Assembly: GCF_000830005.1 (NCBI RefSeq)
Contig: NZ_CP010407.1
Location: 2,337,001 to 2,401,000, forward strand
Source: Streptomyces vietnamensis
Lineage (GTDB): Bacteria; Actinomycetota; Actinomycetes; Streptomycetales; Streptomycetaceae
Direction: 5' to 3'
Length of the DNA stretch: 64,000 nt
Below the pieces are notes generated by a model. That model did no database searches and had not been told where the DNA came from. It worked only from the letters and a program-made list of their open reading frames with translations. Below, piece by piece: positions 8,711-15,724 of this stretch. Position numbers and translations under genes: made by a program. How positions within the stretch are numbered: the first letter of the stretch is position 1; each line of letters begins with the position of its first letter.

Positions 8711-9493
8711 GTGCCGGTCCTTCCCGGAGCCGAGCCGTACCGCCATGAAGGCGGAGAGGTCGGCGTCCTTCTCTGTCACGGATTCACCGGTTCCCCGCAG
8801 TCGATGCGCCCGTGGGCCGAGTACCTGGCCGAGCGCGGCCTGTCGGTGTCGGTGCCGCTGCTGCCCGGCCACGGCACCCGCTGGCAGGACATGCAGCTCA
8901 CCACCTGGCACGACTGGTACGCGGAGGTGGACCGGGCCCTGCGCGAGCTCCAGGAGCGGTGCCGGACCGTCTTCGTCTTCGGCCTCTCCATGGGCGGGGC
9001 CCTCACGCTGCGGCTGGCCGCCCAGCACGGCGACGCGGTGCGGGGCATCGTCCTGGTCAACCCGGCGAACAAGGTGCACGGCCTCGCCGCGCACGCCCTG
9101 CCGGTCGTCCGGCACCTGGTCCCCTCCACCAAGGGCATCGCCAGCGACATCGCCAAGGAGGGCGTGACCGAGGTCGGCTACGACCGGGTGCCGCTGCACG
9201 CCGCGCACTCCCTGCGCCGCCTCTTCCAGACCGTGGACGCGCAGCTCCCGCAGGTCACCCAGCCGGTGGTACTGCTCCACAGCCCCCAGGACCACGTCGT
9301 GCCGCCCGCCGACTCGGCCCGGATCCTCTCCCGGATCTCCTCGACGGACGTCAAGGAGATCCTGCTGGAACAGAGCTACCACGTGGCGACGTTGGACCAT
9401 GATGCAGAGCGGATCTTCGACGAGAGCCTGGCCTTCGTCGAGCGTCTGGCCCCGGATCTGGTCGACGGGAAGGGAAGCAGGAGCGGTGGCTGA
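8711..9493 (+). CDS. Alpha/beta hydrolase, carboxylesterase / monoacylglycerol lipase-like
   Basis: A 260-residue serine hydrolase close in pattern to Est30-type carboxylesterases. The oxyanion motif is LLCHGFTGSPQS, the nucleophile elbow is GLSMGG (Ser), the acid Asp lies in SPQDHVVPP and the catalytic His in SYHVATLDHD. The GTG start is preceded by AGGAG at a good distance. The 3' end overlaps the next gene by eight bases, so the two are probably co-expressed. It sits divergently from a PlsC acyltransferase, so a role in acylglycerol turnover is possible but unproven. Confidence 0.85.
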   Translation: MPVLPGAEPYRHEGGEVGVLLCHGFTGSPQSMRPWAEYLAERGLSVSVPLLPGHGTRWQDMQLTTWHDWYAEVDRALRELQERCRTVFVFGLSMGGALTLRLAAQHGDAVRGIVLVNPANKVHGLAAHALPVVRHLVPSTKGIASDIAKEGVTEVGYDRVPLHAAHSLRRLFQTVDAQLPQVTQPVVLLHSPQDHVVPPADSARILSRISSTDVKEILLEQSYHVATLDHDAERIFDESLAFVERLAPDLVDGKGSRSGG

Positions 9494-10127
9494 GCAGCAG
9501 GACGGCGACGGGCGGGAGCCGCAGCCCATCGACGAGGAGGCGGCCTGGGCCGCGATCGTCGCCGGGTACGGCGAGGAGCCCGCGGACCCTCCGGGGGCGA
9601 AGCCGTTCCGGCCCGTCGAGAACCTGTCGCTTCCGGAGCCCGAAGACGGGGCCGACGAGGACTCCGGGGAGATCCGGCCGGTGAAGGGCACGGCCTGGAA
9701 GCCGAGGCCGAAGCCCCCGGTCGAGGACCCCGAGGCGGACGAGGAGCCGGAGGCGGGTCCCGAGCGGCCCGCGCTCGGCAGCTCGATCGTGTTCGCGCCC
9801 GGTGTGCTCTCCGGCGGCCCCCGCGACTACTCGCCGGCCGAGCCGGACGACGCGGCGGGCGGTGCCGACGAGGGCCACTTCGTCCCGCCGGAGCCGCCGC
9901 CGCTGCCCGAGGCGGACACGACGACCAAGTTCGCCTGGCTCGCGGTCGTCGGCGGCCCGGTCCTGATGCTGCTCGCCGTCCTGCTCCAGTGGGACATGAC
10001 CTGGTGGCTGACGACGCTCTGCGTGGGCGGCTTCCTGGGCGGCTTCGTGACCCTGGTGGCCCGCATGAAGCACGACGACGACGATGACGACGGCTTCGAC
10101 GACCCGGGCCGCGGGGCGGTCGTCTGA
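9486..10127 (+). CDS. Unknown acidic protein with two C-terminal membrane segments
   Basis: A 213-residue protein that I do not recognise by function. The first ~140 residues are acidic and proline-rich, probably disordered. Two hydrophobic helices follow (around WLAVVGGPVLMLLAVLL and TTLCVGGFLGGFVTLVA), and the tail carries a run of seven aspartates (HDDDDDDGFDD region). The start is GTG 9486, which overlaps the hydrolase stop and follows GGAG; the longer in-frame extension to 9399 lies inside the hydrolase gene. It is probably translationally coupled to the hydrolase. The 138 bases after it, up to the convergent gene at 10266, hold GC-rich inverted repeats but no clear terminator. Confidence 0.75.
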   Translation: MAEQQDGDGREPQPIDEEAAWAAIVAGYGEEPADPPGAKPFRPVENLSLPEPEDGADEDSGEIRPVKGTAWKPRPKPPVEDPEADEEPEAGPERPALGSSIVFAPGVLSGGPRDYSPAEPDDAAGGADEGHFVPPEPPPLPEADTTTKFAWLAVVGGPVLMLLAVLLQWDMTWWLTTLCVGGFLGGFVTLVARMKHDDDDDDGFDDPGRGAVV

Positions 10128-10265
10128 TTCTCGACGCCGCCCTCGCACCACTCGGCGCCGGGGCGCCTCCCGGCCACGCGGCGGAGCCGCATGTGTCACT
10201 GCGGACGGCTGCGCCGGCCTCCGGCCGCCGGGCAGGTGGCCGGGCAAGTCGTGCCGGGTGCGGCC

Positions 10266-11012
10266 TCAGGACGCGGCAGGCACCCGGACCGCCGCCAGCA
10301 CCGGAAGGTGATCGGTGGCGGCCCGCAGGTCCGCCGGGTCGAGGTGGGGCGGGACTCCGCAGCCGAGGAACTCGACGCCCGGGGTCGCCAGGATCGCGTC
10401 GATGCGCTGGTGCGGGTCGGCGGGGGTCGAGGTGTGCTCGCCGCCCCAGGGGCTGACCGCCCAGCCGTCCTGGAGCTCCTCCGTGAGGCGGGTGAAGGCG
10501 GGGCCTCCGGGGCGTTCGTTCAGGTCGCCGGCGACGAGGGCGTACGGGGTGCCGAGGGCGGCGACCCGGTCGAGGACCATCCCCGCCTGGGCGTACCGCT
10601 CGTCCTCGCGCAGGCTCAGGTGGCAGCTGACCAGACCGACCCGGGCCCCGGCGAAGCGGACGACGGCGGTCGCGAGGCCGCGCCGGTGCAGGCCGGGGGT
10701 GAGCGGCAGCAGGACGTCCTCCGTACGCTCCACCGTGGCCCGCAGGGAGCACAGCAGCATCGGTCCGGCGGCGGTGGCTCCGCCGCTGAGCATGACCAGC
10801 TCGCTCTTGGCGGCGAGCCGGGCGGCGTGTTTGCGCCAGCGGAAGAAGCGCGGGGCCTCCTGGACGAAGACGAGGTCCGGGGCGCAGGCGCGGATCACCC
10901 GGGCGAGGGCGTCCTCGTCGTCGCGCATCGAGCGGACGTTGTAGCTCAGGACCCGGAGGACGGCCGAACCGTCGCTCTCGGTGCGGGAGTTGGGCAGCTC
11001 ACTGATCGCCAT
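10266..11012 (-). CDS. Endonuclease/exonuclease/phosphatase-fold protein
   Basis: A 248-residue member of the DNase I-like EEP superfamily. Visible signature elements are LSYNVRSM (Asn), FVQEAPR (Glu, metal), SCHLSL (His), VAGDLNERP (Asp/Asn) and the C-terminal ATDHLPVLA (Asp/His). These enzymes cleave phosphodiesters in nucleic acids, phosphoinositides or small phosphoesters, and the substrate here is unknown. I see no signal peptide, so it is probably cytoplasmic. ATG 11012 is preferred over 11024 because the latter lies within the glucokinase terminator hairpin. Confidence 0.8.
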   Translation of the reverse strand: MAISELPNSRTESDGSAVLRVLSYNVRSMRDDEDALARVIRACAPDLVFVQEAPRFFRWRKHAARLAAKSELVMLSGGATAAGPMLLCSLRATVERTEDVLLPLTPGLHRRGLATAVVRFAGARVGLVSCHLSLREDERYAQAGMVLDRVAALGTPYALVAGDLNERPGGPAFTRLTEELQDGWAVSPWGGEHTSTPADPHQRIDAILATPGVEFLGCGVPPHLDPADLRAATDHLPVLAAVRVPAAS

Positions 11013-11023
11013 GACGGCCAACA

Positions 11024-11073
11024 TACGACGACCGCCCGCCGTGTCCGAGAGGACGCGGCGGGCGGTCGTCGTA
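11024..11073 (-). terminator. Terminator after the glucokinase gene
   Basis: A perfect 18-base inverted repeat with arms 11024-11041 and 11056-11073 (TACGACGACCGCCCGCCG and its complement); a further GTCC/GGAC pair extends into the loop. It begins 16 bases after the glk stop and separates it from the downstream EEP-fold gene. Confidence 0.8.
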
Positions 11074-11089
11074 CGGCTCCGTACCGGGT

Positions 11090-12031
11090 TCAGCCCTGGC
11101 GGGCGAGGTCGGCCGCGCCGACCAGGCCGGCCTTGTTGCCGAGCTGGGCCGCGAGGACCTGCGCGTGCGGGCGCCACTGGCCGCCGATCAGCCAGCGCCG
11201 GAAGGACTTGCGGATCGGGTCGAGGACGAGGTCGCCCTCGTCCGAGACGCCGCCGCCGACGATGAACGCCGAGGGGTCGAAGAGCGAGGCCAGGTCGGCG
11301 AGGCCGGCGCCGGCCCAGCGGGCCAGCTCGCGGAAGGAGTCGACGGCCACCGGGTCGCCCGCGCGGGCGGCCTGGCTGACGTGCTTGCCCTCGATGCCCT
11401 CCGGGGTGCCGTCGCCGAGGCCGAGGAGGATCTCCGCGCGCTCCGGGGTGGCGTTGGCGCGCTGCTTGGCGTACCGGACGAGCGCGCGCCCGGAGGCGTA
11501 CTGCTCCCAGCAGCCCTGGCTGCCGCAGCCGCACAGCAGGCCGTCCGGGACGACCCGGATGTGGCCGAACTCGGCGGCCACGCCGAAGCGTCCGCGGCGC
11601 AGCTTGTTGCCGATGATGATGCCGCCGCCGAGGCCGGTGCCGAGGGTGATGCAGATGACGTCCTCGTGGCCCTTGCCGGCGCCGAACTTGTACTCGCCCC
11701 AGGCCGCCGCGTTGGCGTCGTTCTCGACGACGACGGGCAGGCCGACCCGCTGCTCGACCTTGTCCTTCAGCGGCTCGTGCCGCCAGTCGATGTTCGGCGC
11801 GAAGAGGACGGTGGCACGCTTGTCGTCGACGTAGCCCGCGGCTCCGATGCCGACGGCCTCGATCTCGTACCCCTTGCCGGCCTCGGAGACGGCGGCGCAG
11901 ATGGCGTCGACGATGCCTTCGGGGGTCGGCGGGGTGGGCACGGTGTGCGTGTCGAGGATGTTGCCCTCCTCGTCGACCACGCCGGCCGCGATCTTCGTGC
12001 CGCCGATGTCGACGCCGATGGTGAGTCCCAT
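11090..12031 (-). CDS. glkA: Glucokinase, ROK family
   Basis: A 313-residue ATP-dependent glucokinase. It opens with the phosphate-binding motif GVDIGGTKIAAGVV and carries VENDANAAAWGE, LGTGLGGGI and the ROK zinc motif CGCGSQGCWEQYASG. It phosphorylates glucose to glucose 6-phosphate in the cytoplasm. In Streptomyces coelicolor the orthologous GlkA is needed for glucose repression, and both length and sequence pattern fit. The ATG at 12031 gives the family's usual N-terminus MGLTIGVDIGG; the in-frame extension to 12070 is not needed. A strong hairpin terminator follows. Confidence 0.93.
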   Translation of the reverse strand: MGLTIGVDIGGTKIAAGVVDEEGNILDTHTVPTPPTPEGIVDAICAAVSEAGKGYEIEAVGIGAAGYVDDKRATVLFAPNIDWRHEPLKDKVEQRVGLPVVVENDANAAAWGEYKFGAGKGHEDVICITLGTGLGGGIIIGNKLRRGRFGVAAEFGHIRVVPDGLLCGCGSQGCWEQYASGRALVRYAKQRANATPERAEILLGLGDGTPEGIEGKHVSQAARAGDPVAVDSFRELARWAGAGLADLASLFDPSAFIVGGGVSDEGDLVLDPIRKSFRRWLIGGQWRPHAQVLAAQLGNKAGLVGAADLARQG

Positions 12032-12097
12032 GTGTCCCTCAGTTTTCGGTCGAGCCCCGCTAAGGCCCACCGTACCCGAGCGGGGGTGGCCCGCCGC

Positions 12098-12547
12098 TCA
12101 GTCGAGGTCGATGTGCTGGCCGGTTCCGGGCCCCTCGTCGTCCTTGCGGGGCGTGTCCGGATCCGCGTCGCGGCGCGGGTCGTCGGCATCGGGTACGGCG
12201 CCGCCGCGGGTCCAGCGGCTCTCGTGGCCCTCGACGGCGGAACGGTAGGCGGCGAGCAGCTCGCTGCCGGCGGCGGCGAGGTGGTCGAAGACCTGCGGGT
12301 TGCGCTCGATGACGGGCTCGACGACGGCCTTCGCCTGGTTGACGAGCTGCTGCACGGTCTGCGCGGCCTGGCCGCCGAGGAGCGGGTTCCCGAGGCTGCC
12401 GGAGACCTTGTCGGCCACGGCCTCGAAGAGCCTGCGGAACTCCTCCGCGGGCGAGCCGGGCTCGGCCGCGCGCTGCGCCCGGCGGCGGGCCTTCTCCGCC
12501 TCCAGGTCCTCGGCACAGGCCTTGGCCCAGGCGTCCGAATCGCTCAT
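12098..12547 (-). CDS. DUF5304-type actinobacterial protein
   Basis: A 149-residue acidic protein of unknown function that resembles the DUF5304 family found in streptomycetes. The N-terminal half is predicted amphipathic helix (SDAWAKACAEDLEAEKARRR, then EEFRRLFEAVADKV). The C-terminal ~40 residues are Asp/Pro/Arg-rich and probably disordered. It has no membrane segment or signal peptide. It lies between the ArsA-like gene and glkA on the same strand with short gaps, so co-transcription is likely. Confidence 0.75.
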   Translation of the reverse strand: MSDSDAWAKACAEDLEAEKARRRAQRAAEPGSPAEEFRRLFEAVADKVSGSLGNPLLGGQAAQTVQQLVNQAKAVVEPVIERNPQVFDHLAAAGSELLAAYRSAVEGHESRWTRGGAVPDADDPRRDADPDTPRKDDEGPGTGQHIDLD

Positions 12548-12590
12548 GGCGTACTCCTCAGTGGCTGCGTACTTCGACGGTACACGCGCC

Positions 12591-13730
12591 TCAGGGGGTA
12601 CGGGGCCAGAGCCCGGGGTCGGGCGTGAAGCGCACCCGGAGGTCCCCGTCGACGAGCCCGGCGCCGGTGACGGTGCAGCGGCGCAGGGCGCCCGGCAGCG
12701 GGACGCCGCGGCGGAACGCGCCCGCCGTCAGGAGCAGTTCGTCACCGCGGCGGACGAGGGAGAGCTCCTCCTTGACGGCCCCCGGCAGGGGGATGTGCCA
12801 GACGAGGACGCCGTCCTCCTCGCGCCGGTCCTCGACGGCCCACTCCGGTACGGGGACCGTCTTCTCGGTCCGGACGGGCGAGAGGAGCACCAGGTCCTCG
12901 GCCCCGCGCGGGGCCCTGCCGAGATGCGGCAGCTCGTACAGCTCGCCGGTGGTGGCGGTACGGAGCTCCGCGAGGTGCCGGTGCTGTTCGGCGGTGAGTC
13001 CGGCGAGCCAGGGGTCCTCGGAGGCGGCGGGCAGGATCCGGTTGGCGACGACGGCGTCGAGGGCGAGGCGCTGGACGGCGAGACCGAGCCGGGCGGTGCG
13101 CAGGGCGCGGGCGGCGCCGGGGCCGGGTTCGAGGACGAGCCGGACGGTGGTGTCGGGGTCCTCGACGACGGCCTGGACGGCGGCGAGCTCGGCCTCCCAG
13201 CGGGCGGTCGTCTCGTACAGCCACTGCGCGGGCATGGGGACGCCGGCGAGCTGGGCCAGCATCGGGCGCAGGGCGCGGGCGGCCTGGCGCTCCGGGGGCA
13301 GCAGGCGGCGCAGATAGCGGCGGAGCTGCCCGGGCAGAGCGAGCAGGGCGAGGGCCTCGGGGAGCGGGGGCAGATCGACGACGGCGAGCTCGTGGTCACC
13401 GGCGGCGGCGTCGCGCAGGGCCCTGAGCAGGGCGAACTGCCGGCTCCCGGGGAGCTCGGTGAGCTCGGCGTCCTCGAAGGGGGCGGTGCCGAGGAGGTCG
13501 AGGGCGGCGGAGGAGCGGGCCTGGAGGGCGAGGAACTCCCGCCGGAAGTCGTCCCCGGGGCGGGGGCGCAGGAGCTTCACGCCCTCCATCGGGTCGGCGT
13601 CCTCGGAGACGAGCAGGACCTGACGGCCGGCCTGCGCCTGCGCTTGCGCTTGCGCCTCGGCGAGGGCGGTGGCGGCGGCGAGGGTGGTGCGTCCGGCGCC
13701 GCCGGGGCCGGTGACAAGGATGATCCGCAT
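12591..13730 (-). CDS. ArsA-like P-loop ATPase with altered Walker A
   Basis: A 379-residue protein of the ArsA/Get3/MinD class of deviant-Walker ATPases. The N-terminus MRIILVTGPGGAGRTTLAAA aligns with the family consensus GKGGVGKT. The intra-monomer signature Lys is Pro and the Walker A Lys is Arg, so ATP hydrolysis may be weakened or lost. A Walker B-like LAVVDLPPLPE is near residue 125. The C-terminal ~80 residues resemble the beta-rich ArsA_HSP20 extension. A short Ala-Gln expansion (EAQAQAQAQAG) sits near residue 30. I infer an ATP-binding regulatory or targeting protein rather than an arsenite pump; no ars genes are nearby. Confidence 0.7.
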   Translation of the reverse strand: MRIILVTGPGGAGRTTLAAATALAEAQAQAQAQAGRQVLLVSEDADPMEGVKLLRPRPGDDFRREFLALQARSSAALDLLGTAPFEDAELTELPGSRQFALLRALRDAAAGDHELAVVDLPPLPEALALLALPGQLRRYLRRLLPPERQAARALRPMLAQLAGVPMPAQWLYETTARWEAELAAVQAVVEDPDTTVRLVLEPGPGAARALRTARLGLAVQRLALDAVVANRILPAASEDPWLAGLTAEQHRHLAELRTATTGELYELPHLGRAPRGAEDLVLLSPVRTEKTVPVPEWAVEDRREEDGVLVWHIPLPGAVKEELSLVRRGDELLLTAGAFRRGVPLPGALRRCTVTGAGLVDGDLRVRFTPDPGLWPRTP

Positions 13731-13740
13731 GCCCGGGAAC

Positions 13741-14165
13741 GTTACCGGTGCACCCCCGCCACCTGTGGCGGGCCTGCGCCCCGACGGGGCGGTGCCCACC
13801 CCGTTGTGGGCAATCGTTCCGCTGGGGCGGAACGGGTGGGCACAACGGACCCGCGCCCTGCCGGCGCCCGAGGCTTCCGCGCCTGGACCCGCACCACGTC
13901 GTGCGGCGCCGTTGGGGTGCGGGTCCAGGCGCAGGGGGCGGGGGCGCGGCCAGGCGCGCCGTCCCGTGTGCCCACCCGTCCCGCCCCAGCGGGACGATTG
14001 CCCACACGGCAGCGGGTGCGGGCTCTCCACGCGGGCGCGGGGCGAAGGTCCAGCCGGGTGCGGGCCCCGCACGGGGGGGCGGGCCGGGGCACCGCCCGGC
14101 CGGGTGCGGCCTCGCACGGGTGCCGGGCGGAGGTCCAGCCGGGTGCGGGGCCCCGCGGGGTGTGG
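13741..14165. repeat. Composite repeat, copy A: two facing hairpin units plus GC-rich array
   Basis: Fills the 440-base gap between the SRPBCC gene and the ArsA-like gene. Unit L is 13802-13847 and unit R, in the opposite orientation, is 13964-14009. Each is 46 bases with an outer stem, a conserved internal loop (GGCAATC opposite GGGTGGG) and an inner stem-loop. Bases 14040-14165 hold about three degenerate copies of a ~40-base GC-rich unit (CCAGCCGGGTGCGGG core). Three more copies occur in the window. Short open frames crossing it are artefacts of the palindromes. Confidence 0.9.
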
Positions 14166-14170
14166 GGGCG

Positions 14171-14611
14171 TTACGCGCCCGATTCCACCCGCTGCTTCAG
14201 GCCCGCCAGGGCCCGGTCGATGATGACCTTCTCCGCCTTGCGCTTGATCATGCCGAGCATGGGGATCTTGACGTCCACCGTCAGCTGGTACGTGACCTCG
14301 GTGCGCTTGTCGCCGAGGGGCTTCAGCAGGTACGAGCCGTCCAGGGAGCGGAGCATCTGGGACTTGACCAGGGTCCAGGAGACCTCGTCGTCCCCGGTCC
14401 AGGTGTACGCGAGGGTGTGGTCGTCCCGGATGGCGCCCGCGTCGAGGAGGAGGCGGACCTTCTCCGCGCGGCCGGCCTCGTCGACCGACAGCACCTCGGC
14501 CTCCTTCACCTCGCCGGTCCACTCGGGGTAGCGGGCGAAGTCGGCGATCACGCCCATGACGTCGGCCGGCGCCGCCTCGATGGTGATGCTCGAGCTGGTG
14601 TGTTCGGCCAT
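14171..14611 (-). CDS. SRPBCC (START-like) family protein
   Basis: A 146-residue small START/polyketide-cyclase-fold protein. Recognisable features are the N-terminal beta strand SITIEAAPADVMGVIADF, followed by ARYPEWTGEVKEAEVL, and the long C-terminal helix (IPMLGMIKRKAEKVIIDRAL). Such proteins bind hydrophobic ligands in a deep pocket; the ligand is unknown. The start ATG 14611 follows GGAGCCACCGCG. The 3' end abuts copy A of the composite repeat. Confidence 0.82.
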   Translation of the reverse strand: MAEHTSSSITIEAAPADVMGVIADFARYPEWTGEVKEAEVLSVDEAGRAEKVRLLLDAGAIRDDHTLAYTWTGDDEVSWTLVKSQMLRSLDGSYLLKPLGDKRTEVTYQLTVDVKIPMLGMIKRKAEKVIIDRALAGLKQRVESGA

Positions 14612-14701
14612 CGCGGTGGCTCCTCCACTGTGCGGTCCGGCGGAAGTAAAAGGGGCACAGACGTGCCGACGGAAGGCTATCGCGCCCCCGTGGCCGCGCC
14701 G

Positions 14702-15469
14702 TCACCACTCCAGGGCGAAGGGCTTCCCCGTCGAGGCGAAGTGGCCGACGTTCACGCACTCCGTCCGGCCGATCCGCATCCGCCGGACCAGCGGCTGGTG
14801 GACGTGGCCGAAGAGGGAGTACCGGGGCCGGACGCGGTGGATGGCGTCGAGCAGGGCCCGGCTGCCGCGCTCGAAGCGGCGGGCCACGGTGTCGTACGTC
14901 AGCTCCGCCACGTCCGGCGGGATGTGGGAGCAGAGGACGTCGACGTCGCCGAGGGCCTCGACCTTCGCCGCGTACTCCTCGTCGGAGATCTCGTACGGGG
15001 TGCGCATGGGCGTGCGCAGCCCGCCGCCGACGAAGCCGAACACGAGCCCGCCGAGCTCGATCCGCTCGCCGTCGAGGACCTTCGTCCCCGCCCCGGCGAA
15101 GTCGGCCCAGAGCTGGGGGATGTCGACGTTCCCGTAGGTGGCGTACGTGGGGGTGGGGAAGGCGGCGAAGAGTTCGGCGTACTGGCGGCGGACCGCGGCC
15201 TCGATGGCGGTGTCGCGGTCGACGTCGAGCCCGGCCCAGAGGCTGCGGCCCAGGTCACGGGCCTCGTCGAAGCGGCGGGCGGTGCGCAGCTCGACGAGCC
15301 GGTCGGCGTTCTCGGTGCCGAAGAGGTCGGGGAAGATGCCCCGGCTGTGGTCGGCGTAGTCGAGGAAGAGGACCAGGTCGCCGAGGCATATCAGGGCGTC
15401 GGCGCCCTCCCCCGCCTTGGCGAGGTCGCCGGCGTTGCCGTGCACGTCACTGACCACATGGACTCGCAT
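14702..15469 (-). CDS. Calcineurin-like metallophosphoesterase
   Basis: A 255-residue phosphoesterase with the dimetal motifs DVHGNAG, CLGDLVLFLDYAD (GD), YGNVD (GN-type), VLCSHIPPD and FGHVHQP. It has no signal peptide and is probably cytoplasmic. The family acts on phosphomonoesters or diesters, including nucleotides; the substrate is not predictable. The ATG start at 15469 opens the divergent region shared with the acyl-CoA ligase gene. Confidence 0.85.
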   Translation of the reverse strand: MRVHVVSDVHGNAGDLAKAGEGADALICLGDLVLFLDYADHSRGIFPDLFGTENADRLVELRTARRFDEARDLGRSLWAGLDVDRDTAIEAAVRRQYAELFAAFPTPTYATYGNVDIPQLWADFAGAGTKVLDGERIELGGLVFGFVGGGLRTPMRTPYEISDEEYAAKVEALGDVDVLCSHIPPDVAELTYDTVARRFERGSRALLDAIHRVRPRYSLFGHVHQPLVRRMRIGRTECVNVGHFASTGKPFALEW

Positions 15470-15724
15470 GAGCCCACCTTAGGGGGTGTCACCTGCGGTT
15501 ACTTGGGAGTCGTGAAACCTGTGGATTACTGTGCGCAGAGCACCGTCATGCATGTGTGACGCACGGAACATCTGGCCGGGACCCCCTATCGGGAACCATG
15601 TACTGGTGGGTAACGTCCGAGCGGTCCAGTCGTGCTCACCCCCACTGAGCACCTGCCCGATCATGGACTTCACCGGTGCATCACACAGAGCCGTGGCGCC
15701 GGCGCCCGATGAGGAGCAGCAGTC
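15470..15724. promoter_or_regulatory. Divergent promoter region with a 7-base inverted repeat
   Basis: 255 bases between the phosphoesterase (left) and the acyl-CoA ligase (right). I see no convincing -35/-10 pair. A perfect inverted repeat GTGCTCA-N7-TGAGCAC lies at 15632-15652, centred about 80 bases upstream of the ligase start, and is a possible operator. AGGAG at 15710-15716 serves the TTG start at 15725. Confidence 0.4.

Noticed and set aside
12591..13730. Arsenite efflux ATPase
   Set aside because: Both Walker A lysines are replaced, the metal-binding cysteines of true ArsA are not seen, and no arsB, arsR or arsC gene is nearby.
13742..14223. Several mid-sized open frames through the composite repeats (also at 41.1, 51.7 and 56.2 kb) with similar peptides such as VVGNRSAGAERVGTTDPRP
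   Set aside because: The similarity between sites comes from the repeated DNA. The frames differ, lack starts with ribosome-binding sites, and both strands are open. I treat the DNA, not a protein, as the conserved object.
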